Assembly: GCA_028288905.1 (NCBI GenBank)
Contig: JAQGHJ010000588.1
Coordinates: forward strand, 1 to 8,488
Length of the DNA: 8,488 nt
Origin: Phycisphaerales bacterium
GTDB lineage: Bacteria; Planctomycetota; Phycisphaerae; Tepidisphaerales; Tepidisphaeraceae
Reading direction: 5' to 3'
In this document: piece after piece, positions 1 to 5,790 of the stretch
Position numbering within the stretch: position 1 is the stretch's first letter
How the letters are laid out: every line of letters starts with the position of its first letter
Program-made: the position numbers and the translations under genes
The notes under the pieces: model-generated
The model's input: the letters and a program-made list of their open reading frames with translations, nothing else
Databases searched by the model: none
What the model was told of the DNA's origin: nothing

Positions 1-184
1 CTGGGCCGAGAGCCCGGCCGGCGGTCCGTTCGCCTCCGCCAGCGGCACGTACGACATGGCCGAGCACGTCCGCGGGTGGTACGCCGCCACCGTCGCCCTG
101 GTCGGACTGGCCGTGTGGACGGCCGGGGCGCGGTGGGTGGCCCGGCGATTCGGGGCGGGCGGGCGGCGGACGAAGTCGGCGTGA
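1..184 (+). CDS. C-terminal end of a putative membrane protein (5' partial)
   Basis: An open frame enters from the left edge (first full codon at position 2) and ends with TGA at 182-184, giving 60 residues. The first 25 or so are rich in Gly, Ala, Ser and Pro. Residues 26-43 (GWYAATVALVGLAVWTAG) form one hydrophobic segment long enough to span a membrane. The last 17 residues are strongly basic (RWVARRF, then GGRRTK), so by the positive-inside rule the tail should be cytoplasmic. Codon choice is G/C-ending, as in the confirmed genes nearby. The fragment is too short to name a family. The gene converges on vapC, with only 13 nt between the two stop codons and a perfect 10-nt palindrome (GACGGCCGTC, 190-199) across the junction. 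It could be a chance open frame in GC-rich DNA, but the membrane segment followed by a basic tail makes a real gene more likely. Confidence 0.55.
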   Translation, partial: WAESPAGGPFASASGTYDMAEHVRGWYAATVALVGLAVWTAGARWVARRFGAGGRRTKSA

Positions 185-197
185 ACGCGGACGGCCG

Positions 198-599
198 TCA
201 GGCCGGGCGGTACAGCGTGATCGGGAGGTGCGCGGCGTACCGCGCGAAGTCTTGATCGGTGGTGAATATCGGAAGGCGGTCGAGCAGGGAGGCGGCGCAG
301 ATCAGGAAGTCCGTGCCCGACCCCTGAATGCCCTTCGCCCGACAGGCGTTGAACGACTCGGCCGCGACCTCGTGGTGAGTCGCGGTCAGCGGGTACTCCG
401 GCAGCGTGCGCAGTTCGTCCCGCAAGGTCCGGAACCGCTGCGGGTCGCGCACGCCGGACAGCACCTCCTGCCGAACGGGGTTCAACAACGCCGCCCGGTC
501 GTCACGAAGAAGGGCGACCAAGGCCTCGACCTCGGGCGCGTCCGGGCGGTGGCGGCGCAGGGCCAACGACCACACCGACGCGTCGACGACCACGTTCAC
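198..599 (-). CDS. vapC: VapC-type PIN-domain ribonuclease toxin
   Basis: 133-residue toxin of a type II toxin-antitoxin pair. PIN-domain toxins of the VapC family are Mg2+-dependent endoribonucleases, often cutting tRNA or rRNA, and are held inactive by the partner VapB. The four expected acidic active-site residues are visible: D6 in VVVDASVW, E45 in RQEVLSG, D97 in GSGTDFLICA and D115 in TTDQDF. The length matches the family (about 125-140 residues). The start is taken as the GTG at 597-599 because it overlaps the vapB stop in the sequence GTGA (4-nt overlap), a typical sign of translational coupling. A second GTG six bases downstream (593) is a possible alternative. The reading frame stays open far upstream through vapB, but that extension is out-of-frame translation of the antitoxin gene. 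The RNA target cannot be predicted from sequence. Confidence 0.9.
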   Translation of the reverse strand: MNVVVDASVWSLALRRHRPDAPEVEALVALLRDDRAALLNPVRQEVLSGVRDPQRFRTLRDELRTLPEYPLTATHHEVAAESFNACRAKGIQGSGTDFLICAASLLDRLPIFTTDQDFARYAAHLPITLYRPA

Positions 600-832
600 T
601 TGCCGCCCTCGGTCTTGCGACGGGCCTTGAGAGTGCTGAACTTCCGCTGCTCTTTGTAGTCGTAGGTCGGGTCGTAATCGATGGTCCCGAACAGCGCGAT
701 CAGCCCTTCGACCTCCCGCTTCCGCACGAACTCGGCAAGCGCGTCGTTCACGGTTTCCCGCTTCGTCTTGCCGCCGCCCAACTTGACGGCCTTTTTGAGC
801 AGGTCGGTATCGATGTGCAGGTTCGTCGCCAT
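596..832 (-). CDS. vapB: VapB-type antitoxin
   Basis: 78-residue antitoxin encoded just upstream of vapC. The N-terminal part (MATNLHIDTDLLKKAVKLGG, then KTKRETVNDALAEFV) matches the small ribbon-helix-helix-like DNA-binding region of the VapB family whose members begin MATNL.ID..LL and continue KT...V..AL.EF. The C-terminal part, with GTIDYDPTYDYK, is the segment that in this family wraps over the PIN toxin. The chosen start is ATG at 832-830. An in-frame GTG two codons upstream (838) is possible, but MATNL is the usual family beginning. No convincing Shine-Dalgarno sequence precedes either start. By family knowledge the VapBC complex should repress its own promoter. A short direct repeat lies just upstream of the start (see 835-854). 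Confidence 0.88.
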   Translation of the reverse strand: MATNLHIDTDLLKKAVKLGGGKTKRETVNDALAEFVRKREVEGLIALFGTIDYDPTYDYKEQRKFSTLKARRKTEGGK

Positions 833-834
833 AC

Positions 835-854
835 CCACACACTACGCCACACAC
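835..854. promoter_or_regulatory. Direct repeat upstream of vapB, candidate VapBC operator
   Basis: CCACACAC occurs twice with a 12-nt period (835-842 and 847-854), directly upstream of the vapB start. On the coding strand this reads GTGTGTGG twice. Type II antitoxins commonly bind paired sites in this position. The repeat is seen directly; the operator role is inference. Confidence 0.3.
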
Positions 855-900
855 CCGGTGCCGACAACCGGTCCGGGGCGCCCGCCCACCCCGCTGCCCG

Positions 901-1881
901 TCACATCACCCGGTCCGCCAGCGGCTCCCCCCGGTCGTGCCGCCGGAGGTTGGCCAGGAAGTGCTCGGCCAGCCGGTCGAACTCGTCGGCGTGCCCGCCG
1001 GCCGTGTGCGGGGTGACCCAGCAGTTCGGGGCCGCCCACAGCGGGTGGTCGGGCGGCAGCGGCTCGGGGTCGGTGACGTCGAGGTACGCCCCGGCGAGCC
1101 GGCCGCCCTCGAGGGCCGCGATCAGGGCCGGCTGGTCGACGGTCGTGCCCCGCCCGATGTTGTAGAACGTCGCGCCCGCCTTCATCCGGGCGAACCGGGC
1201 GGCCGAGAAGTACCCGTCGGTGGCGGGGGACCCGGGCAGGACGTCAAACACGTGGTCGGCGGCGGCCAAGTGGGCGTCGGCGTCCTCCGTCGGCACGGTG
1301 CGGATCGTCTCGTCGCCCTTGACGGTCCGGCGGACCCCGACGAGGTCCATGCCGAATGGCCCGAGCAACTCGGCCAGCCGGCGGGCGATCGCCCCGTACC
1401 CGTACAGGATCGCCGACTGCCCGGCCAGGAGCCGGCAGTTGGCCCGGTGGAACGCCGGCCGCCATGCCCGGTCCCGCACCTGCTCGGCCGCCATCGCCGG
1501 GAGCTGGCGGGCAAGGGCGAGCATGAACGCGAACGCGTGCTCGGCGCACGGCTCGGAATAGACGCTTGAGCTGTTCGTCAGCCGCCCGCCGCGGGCCGCC
1601 AGCGCCGCCCGGACGGCGGCCGTATCGTACCGGGTGTACCCGGCCGTCGTCAGGTGGACCCACTTGACCCGGGGCGTGTCGACCACCTGTTGCGGGTCAG
1701 GCTGGCCGAACGCGACGTCGGCGTCGGCCAGCAGGGGGTCGGGCTCGCCGGGGGCGAGGTTCGACGCCCGGGCGAGCGGCGAGACGACGAGCCGGTGCGG
1801 CCCGACGCCGCGGGCCAGGGCGGCGGTGGCCGACTCGGGAAACGAGGCGTTGCAGTAGATCGTCAGGGGCGTCGTGGGCAT
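901..1881 (-). CDS. D-2-hydroxyacid dehydrogenase, NAD(P)-dependent
   Basis: 326-residue cytoplasmic oxidoreductase of the D-isomer-specific 2-hydroxyacid dehydrogenase family (glyoxylate/hydroxypyruvate reductase, phosphoglycerate dehydrogenase and relatives), which interconvert 2-oxo acids and D-2-hydroxy acids. The split substrate-binding domain occupies about residues 1-100 and the extreme C-terminus. The Rossmann NAD-binding domain lies between, with the dinucleotide loop at 161-166 (GYGAIA, where the last Gly of GxGxxG is Ala). The catalytic set is complete: Arg244 in NIGRGTTVD, Glu273 in DVTDPEPLPPDHPLW and His292 in VTPHTAGG. The start at 1881 begins the natural MPTTPLTIYC strand; the frame remains open a further 450 nt upstream, but that stretch is Pro/Arg-rich and overlaps the tRNA gene. 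No strong Shine-Dalgarno site is seen. The substrate cannot be assigned. It lies 68 nt upstream of vapB on the same strand and has no obvious functional link to it. Confidence 0.92.
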   Translation of the reverse strand: MPTTPLTIYCNASFPESATAALARGVGPHRLVVSPLARASNLAPGEPDPLLADADVAFGQPDPQQVVDTPRVKWVHLTTAGYTRYDTAAVRAALAARGGRLTNSSSVYSEPCAEHAFAFMLALARQLPAMAAEQVRDRAWRPAFHRANCRLLAGQSAILYGYGAIARRLAELLGPFGMDLVGVRRTVKGDETIRTVPTEDADAHLAAADHVFDVLPGSPATDGYFSAARFARMKAGATFYNIGRGTTVDQPALIAALEGGRLAGAYLDVTDPEPLPPDHPLWAAPNCWVTPHTAGGHADEFDRLAEHFLANLRRHDRGEPLADRVM

Positions 1882-2105
1882 GGTGGGGCGGGGCTGCTGG
1901 GGGATGCCGGCGGAATCCGGGCCGTGCGAACGCCCGACGCTCGGGCGGGCCGCCCAAGGTTGGAAGTCCGGTCGCTGGAGCGACCGAGGGGCGGGCCGCC
2001 CGCAAGTCGCACCGTCATAGCGAACGGGCGGGCCGGACGGAAGTGGGCGTGCCGGCGGAGGTCGTCGCGGCCGGGCGAGCGGCGCAAAACCGCGTCCCGA
2101 TGTCG
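1882..2105. other. Divergent spacer without a gene
   Basis: This stretch separates the leftward dehydrogenase from the rightward tRNA-Thr promoter. I see no credible coding region: the frames crossing it are Pro/Arg/Gly-rich shadows. It holds a duplicated 13-nt palindrome around a small hairpin (1943-2001), and it should contain the dehydrogenase promoter, for which I cannot point to a consensus match. Confidence 0.5.
1943..2001. repeat. Duplicated palindrome flanking a hairpin
   Basis: The 13-nt near-palindrome GGGCGGGCCGCCC occurs at 1943-1955 and again at 1989-2001. Between them, 1969-1975 and 1980-1986 (CGGTCGC and GCGACCG) form a perfect 7-bp stem with a TGGA loop. The symmetric layout is seen directly. 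It could be a paired protein-binding site in the divergent promoter region or a barrier between two transcription units. In DNA this GC-rich, chance repetition is not excluded. Confidence 0.4.
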
Positions 2106-2133
2106 TTGACAAGGCTTGGAGTTGACTTATACT
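2106..2133 (+). promoter_or_regulatory. Strong sigma70-type promoter for tRNA-Thr-tuf
   Basis: A perfect -35 (TTGACA, 2106-2111), a 16-nt spacer and a near-perfect -10 (TATACT, 2128-2133) stand out in an otherwise GC-rich region. Transcription should begin near 2140, about 60 nt before the mature tRNA-Thr. No other gene lies between, and no strong promoter is visible in the tRNA-tuf spacer, so tuf is probably transcribed from here too. The near-consensus strength suits a stable-RNA/EF-Tu transcript. Confidence 0.8.
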
Positions 2134-2202
2134 TCTCGCCCTTCCCCGCTCCCCGTGCGCGGCTCCATAGGGGTCATTTACGGCCGGCGGGGGACGCCGA
2201 AT

Positions 2203-2274
2203 GCTGCCATAGCTCAGTGGTAGAGCGCCACCTTGGTAAGGTGGAGGTCCAGGGTTCAAGCCCCTGTGGCAGCT
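2203..2274 (+). tRNA. trnT: tRNA-Thr, anticodon GGT
   Basis: A full cloverleaf can be drawn. The 7-bp acceptor is GCTGCCA with TGGCAGC (2203-2209 and 2267-2273). The D arm contains AGCTCAGTGGTAGAGC. The anticodon stem is CCACC/GGTGG (2228-2232 and 2240-2244) around loop TTGGTAA, with anticodon GGT at 2235-2237, which reads ACC/ACU threonine codons. The T arm contains GGTTCAAGCCCC. The discriminator base is T2274. CCA is not encoded, so it must be added after transcription. A tRNA-Thr just upstream of tuf is also seen in other bacteria (for example thrT-tufB in E. coli). Confidence 0.96.
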
Positions 2275-2511
2275 TCGCACGGAACCGATCGAAGGGCGGC
2301 CGATCGAGGTCGGCGGACCGGCCGGCGCCACGGGCGCCGGTCGTGGCCGCGACGACTGGGCCGGGCCCGACGAACGCCAGTCGGGGGTCGGCGAACGCGT
2401 CTTACGAGACGCAATGCGTCTTACCGGACGCCCGCGTCGCGGTGCCGCGACACGACAACTTGTTCAGTCGAGCGGGGCGCTGAGCCCCGCCGCAGAGAGC
2501 TGGAGGATCCC
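2275..2511 (+). promoter_or_regulatory. Structured tRNA-Thr-tuf spacer / tuf leader
   Basis: 237 nt without a gene but with serial hairpins: CCGGCGCC/GGCGCCGG (2322-2329 with 2333-2340, 3-nt loop); GCGTCT/AGACGC (2397-2402 with 2407-2412); GTCGCGG/CCGCGAC (2436-2442 with 2445-2451); and GCGGGGC/GCCCCGC (2472-2478 with 2484-2490), the last ending 11 nt before the tuf Shine-Dalgarno site. GCGTCTTAC is repeated at 2397-2405 and 2416-2424, so AGACGC (2407-2412) can pair either upstream or downstream, giving two exclusive folds. The pairings are seen in the sequence. Roles in tRNA processing, attenuation or translational control of tuf are inference. Confidence 0.45.
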
Positions 2512-3708
<1,197 letters not shown>

Positions 3709-3713
3709 CAGCA

Positions 3714-3737
3714 GGCAGTAGTAGGCCGTAGGCAGTA
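3714..3737. repeat. Short direct repeats of GGCAGTA after tuf
   Basis: GGCAGTA occurs at 3714-3720 and 3731-3737, with GTAGGCCGTA between. Nearly the same words (TAGGCAGTAGGCGGTAGGCAG) recur at 3971-3991, just after the rpmG stop, so rpmG is bracketed by related sequence in the same orientation. The words are seen directly. They look like members of a degenerate intergenic repeat family. Confidence 0.55.
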
Positions 3738-3740
3738 AGA

Positions 3741-3772
3741 GCCGCGGGCGGGACGCCTGTCCCGCCCGCGGC
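3741..3772. terminator. Perfect 14-bp GC hairpin between tuf and rpmG
   Basis: GCCGCGGGCGGGAC (3741-3754) pairs perfectly with 3759-3772 around a GCCT loop. It starts 32 nt after the tuf stop and ends 32 nt before the rpmG start. It would be a very stable RNA hairpin, but no U-tract follows, so it is not a canonical intrinsic terminator. It may attenuate transcription, protect the 3' end of the tuf message, or be part of a mobile repeat. The structure is certain; the terminator role is a guess. Confidence 0.45.
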
Positions 3773-3804
3773 CGTCCGCCGCCGCCTTTCCCGAGGAGAC
3801 CATC

Positions 3805-3969
3805 ATGGCTAAGCTGAACCGCGAGATGGTGTGGCTCCAGTGCACCGAGACCGGTGACCTGAACTACCGCACCGAGATCAAGGTGGCCGGCGGCGTGCAG
3901 AAGATCGAGCTGAAGAAGTACTGCCCCCGCCTCCGCCGACACACGCTTCACAAGGTGAAGCGGAAGTGA
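3805..3969 (+). CDS. rpmG: Large-subunit ribosomal protein bL33
   Basis: 54-residue protein of the large ribosomal subunit, located near the E site. The sequence runs MAKLNREMVWLQCTETGDLN at the start and ends KKYCPRLRRHTLHKVKRK. The pattern L.CTETGD.NY ... KKYCPRLRRHTLHKV.K is the L33 family signature, and the length is normal. The ATG is preceded by GAGGAG (3793-3798) at good spacing. Zinc-binding forms of L33 have two CxxC pairs. Here only the first cysteine of each pair remains (C13 then T16; C40 then L43), so zinc binding is unlikely or altered. The gene sits between tuf and tRNA-Trp, a common position near secE. It is flanked by two strong hairpin/repeat regions, so its message level could be set separately from that of tuf. 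Confidence 0.95.
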   Translation: MAKLNREMVWLQCTETGDLNYRTEIKVAGGVQKIELKKYCPRLRRHTLHKVKRK

Positions 3970-3970
3970 G

Positions 3971-4038
3971 TAGGCAGTAGGCGGTAGGCAGAGAAGAACA
4001 GGACATGCGTCCTCCTCCTTCACTGCCCTCCGCCTACT
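3971..4038. repeat. Nested inverted repeat between rpmG and tRNA-Trp
   Basis: The outer arms 3976-3993 and 4021-4038 match as reverse complements at 15 of 18 positions (AGTAGGCGG with CCGCCTACT at the base). The inner arms AGGAC (4000-4004) and GTCCT (4009-4013) form a perfect 5-bp hairpin with an ATGC loop. The left arm consists of reiterated GTAGGC/GCAGTAG words like those after tuf. The element starts right after the rpmG stop and ends 5 nt before the tRNA-Trp 5' end, so it fills the spacer. It may act as a processing or attenuation structure, or be a dispersed repeat. Confidence 0.65.
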
Positions 4039-4043
4039 CCGCT

Positions 4044-4116
4044 ACGCCGGTAGCTCAATTGGCAGAGCAGCCGTCTCCAAAGCGGCAGGTTGCAGGTTCG
4101 ATTCCTGCCCGGCGTG
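4044..4116 (+). tRNA. trnW: tRNA-Trp, anticodon CCA
   Basis: The 7-bp acceptor is ACGCCGG with CCGGCGT (4044-4050 and 4109-4115), with discriminator G4116, the base expected for bacterial tRNA-Trp. The D arm is GCTC/GAGC (4053-4056 and 4065-4068). The anticodon stem is GCCGT/GCGGC (4070-4074 and 4082-4086, one G-U pair) around CTCCAAA, with anticodon CCA at 4077-4079. The T arm contains GGTTCGATTCC. CCA is not encoded at the 3' end. Its place directly before secE-nusG is the classical bacterial arrangement. Confidence 0.96.
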
Positions 4117-4178
4117 TCGAGGGTTACGATCCGGCGTCGCGACCGACGTCGGGCGGAACGATCGGACGGATTTTTCAG

Positions 4179-4292
4179 ACGGGGCGTCGCCCGACGGGCG
4201 ACGCCCCGTTCGCCAAGTGTGGCGCGGCGTCGGCTCGGTCCGATACCGACGCCGTGCGCGGCGGGGTCGCGAGCCGCCGGCCGGACCGGCGG
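4179..4292 (+). promoter_or_regulatory. Three consecutive strong hairpins in the secE leader
   Basis: Hairpin 1 is 4179-4192 with 4196-4209, 14 perfect base pairs around a GAC loop. Hairpin 2 is GGCGTCGG/CCGACGCC (4226-4233 with 4246-4253), extended by GCGC/GCGC (4222-4225 with 4256-4259) across a 2-nt bulge. Hairpin 3 is CCGCCGG/CCGGCGG (4274-4280 with 4286-4292), whose last bases run into the likely secE ribosome binding site GGGGTG (4291-4296). None is followed by a U-tract; the T5 run (4171-4175) lies before hairpin 1. I infer a site separating tRNA-Trp from secE expression and possibly limiting secE translation. Confidence 0.5.
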
Positions 4293-4303
4293 GGTGACGA
4301 GGT

Positions 4304-4897
4304 ATGGCTTCCGTGACCAAGGACAACCAGGATCAGGCCGACGCCGCCGACCGTGACGACGAAACGCCGATCGGCGGGTCGTCGGGCGCCAAGCCGGGCC
4401 CGGACAAGGACGACGTCCGCTCGCTGGACAACGCCCGGGCGACCGGTCCCCGCGGCGGCGGGTTCTTCACGATCTACAAGAAGGGCCAGGGGTACTGGGT
4501 CCGGATGGGCACCCTGTTCGGGGTCGGGCTCGTCCTGTTCATGCTCGCCTACACCCTGTACGCCCAGGTCCCGTCGTTCTTCTTCGGGACCGACCCGGCC
4601 GGGCAACAGACCGGCAAGCGGGTCGGCATCGGGCTGGCGGTCGGGTTCCTCGTCGTCGTCGGGCTGACGGCCCTGTGGCTGATGAACAAGCCGCGGAACG
4701 TCGAGTTCCTGATCGCGACCGACAGTGAAATGAAGAAGGTGAACTGGACGAGCCGCAAGGAGCTGATCGGCTCCTCGAAGGTCGTCATCCTGTTCATGTT
4801 CTTCATCTCGGCCTACCTGTTCCTGAACGACCTGATCTTCGGGTGGCTGATGTACGGCATCCACGTGTTGAAGCTGCCCCCGCCGCCCTTCAAATAA
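4304..4897 (+). CDS. secE: Preprotein translocase subunit SecE
   Basis: 197-residue inner-membrane subunit of the SecYEG channel, which clamps SecY during protein export. The conserved SecE core is C-terminal: amphipathic EMKKVNWTSRKEL (142-154), then the last membrane helix (about 158-182, VVILFMFFISAYLFLNDLIFG). Two further hydrophobic segments lie before it (about 70-88 and 107-127), so this is a three-helix SecE like that of E. coli, not the single-helix form. The first 50 or so residues are hydrophilic, rich in Asp, Gly and Pro, and probably disordered; this makes the protein longer than E. coli SecE (127 residues). The tail is proline-rich (LPPPPFK). The start is the ATG at 4304, with GGGGTG (4291-4296) as a plausible ribosome binding site. 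It is followed by nusG, the universal partner order. Confidence 0.95.
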   Translation: MASVTKDNQDQADAADRDDETPIGGSSGAKPGPDKDDVRSLDNARATGPRGGGFFTIYKKGQGYWVRMGTLFGVGLVLFMLAYTLYAQVPSFFFGTDPAGQQTGKRVGIGLAVGFLVVVGLTALWLMNKPRNVEFLIATDSEMKKVNWTSRKELIGSSKVVILFMFFISAYLFLNDLIFGWLMYGIHVLKLPPPPFK

Positions 4898-5004
4898 CCG
4901 TCCTGGCGGTAGCCGCCGCGGCTCCTTCAGGGCCCGGCCGGCCGCCGCCGGCTCACCGACGGCCTCCCCGCCGACGTGACTCCCTTCCGAACCGGTTTGA
5001 CCCC

Positions 5005-5547
5005 ATGCAATTCTTCGTCCTGCGTGTCGCCAGCAACAAGGAAGACCGGGTCCGTGACGCCCTCGACCGGAAGGTGAAGATCGAAGGGCTCGAGGCCCAC
5101 GTCGGCCGGATCCTCGTCCCGACCGAGCGGGTCCGCGTCCACAAGCAGGGCGTCCGCAAGGAGAGCGACCGCAAGCTCTACCCGGGCTACGTGTTCGTCG
5201 AGCTGGAGCTGGACAAGGAAGGGCGGATCCCGGAGAAGGTCTGGTTCACGATCAAGGAGACCGAGGGAGTCGGCGACTTCATCGGGTCCAACGGCAAGCC
5301 GACCGCGATGAGCGTCAAGGACCAGGACCGGATGATCGAGGAGGCCGAGAAGAAGGACGACCCGACCACCCCGGTCGAGGCGTTCAAGAAGGGCGAGAAG
5401 GTCAAGGTCACGAACGGCCCGTTCGAGAACTTCGAGGGCGAGGTCGACGAGGTGTTCGGCGAGCAGGGCAAGGTCCGGATCGTCACCACCATCTTCGGCC
5501 GCCCGACCCCGCTCGAGCTCGAGTACTGGCAGATCGAGAAGCCGTGA
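5005..5547 (+). CDS. nusG: Transcription termination/antitermination factor NusG
   Basis: 180-residue RNA polymerase elongation factor that links polymerase to Rho or to the ribosome. The N-terminal NGN domain (about 1-115) begins MQFFVLRVASNKEDRV and contains KLYPGYVFVEL (57-67), the family's hallmark. The C-terminal KOW domain (about 126-180) contains FKKGEKVKVTNGPFENFEGE and ends with RPTPLELEY. The length is typical. The start is the ATG at 5005, where homology begins. An open frame continues upstream into the spacer but is Pro/Arg-rich. No Shine-Dalgarno site is visible. The 107-nt spacer from secE is GC-rich, with only a minor hairpin (GGCGG TAG CCGCC). A large inverted repeat follows the stop codon, suggesting that the secE-nusG transcript ends or is processed there. 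Confidence 0.98.
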   Translation: MQFFVLRVASNKEDRVRDALDRKVKIEGLEAHVGRILVPTERVRVHKQGVRKESDRKLYPGYVFVELELDKEGRIPEKVWFTIKETEGVGDFIGSNGKPTAMSVKDQDRMIEEAEKKDDPTTPVEAFKKGEKVKVTNGPFENFEGEVDEVFGEQGKVRIVTTIFGRPTPLELEYWQIEKP

Positions 5548-5551
5548 ACGA

Positions 5552-5659
5552 GTCAGTGGTCAGTCGTCCGTAGTCAGAAGTGGAAGACGCTCTGGATGGC
5601 CGAGCAAATCGGCGAACCGACGGCTTCCCACTACTGACTACGGGCGACTGACCACTGAC
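5552..5659. repeat. Long inverted repeat (32-nt arms) after nusG
   Basis: Arm 5552-5583 and arm 5628-5659 are reverse complements at 30 of 32 positions, and one of the two differences still allows a G-U pair. The arms begin GTCAGTGGTCAGTCG and contain tandem GTCAGTG words. The stem can continue inward past a 1-nt bulge. The loop is about 40 nt. It lies 4 nt after the nusG stop. There is no U-tract. It may work as a transcript end or processing site, but the word structure resembles a dispersed intergenic repeat. Confidence 0.85.
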
Positions 5660-5672
5660 CTCCGCCCAGGCC

Positions 5673-5701
5673 TTGTCAAGGCCGGCGGGCGCTGGTATCT
5701 T
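5673..5701 (+). promoter_or_regulatory. Candidate promoter for rplK
   Basis: TTGTCA (5673-5678), a 17-nt spacer and TATCTT (5696-5701) give a reasonable sigma70-type match in GC-rich DNA, about 90 nt before rplK and directly downstream of the long hairpin that closes nusG. The -35 lies inside a short palindrome, GGCCTT GTC AAGGCC (5669-5683), which could be an operator. E. coli also has a promoter at this place in the cluster. Weaker than the tuf promoter. Confidence 0.5.
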
Positions 5702-5790
5702 CCTCGCCCCTTTTGCGTCGGACTCGGTGCCGGGTTTGAGACGCGCGGGCGCGCCGCACGAATACGCCGTAGAAAGCCGAGTCGACCGCC

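Noticed and set aside
600..854. vapC read as a 218-residue protein starting upstream of 599
   Set aside because: The extra part is an out-of-frame translation of vapB. The PIN domain starts at the GTG that overlaps the vapB stop.
1882..2331. Upstream extension of the dehydrogenase frame by about 150 codons
   Set aside because: The extension is Pro/Arg/Gly-rich, crosses the tRNA-Thr gene and its promoter on the other strand, and the enzyme fold begins naturally at the Met at 1881.
3709..4040. The reiterated words around rpmG as a CRISPR array
   Set aside because: The units are 6-10 nt, degenerate and adjacent, with no regular 25-40-nt repeat and spacer pattern and no cas gene nearby.
4171..4209. 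T5 run next to the 14-bp hairpin as an intrinsic terminator
   Set aside because: The T-run is before the stem on the + strand and becomes an A-run after the stem on the - strand, so neither direction gives stem followed by U-tract.
4898..5004. N-terminal extension of nusG into the secE-nusG spacer
   Set aside because: The in-frame upstream residues are Pro/Arg/Ala-rich, and NusG homology starts at MQFFVLRV (5005). The lack of a Shine-Dalgarno site is not unusual in this window.
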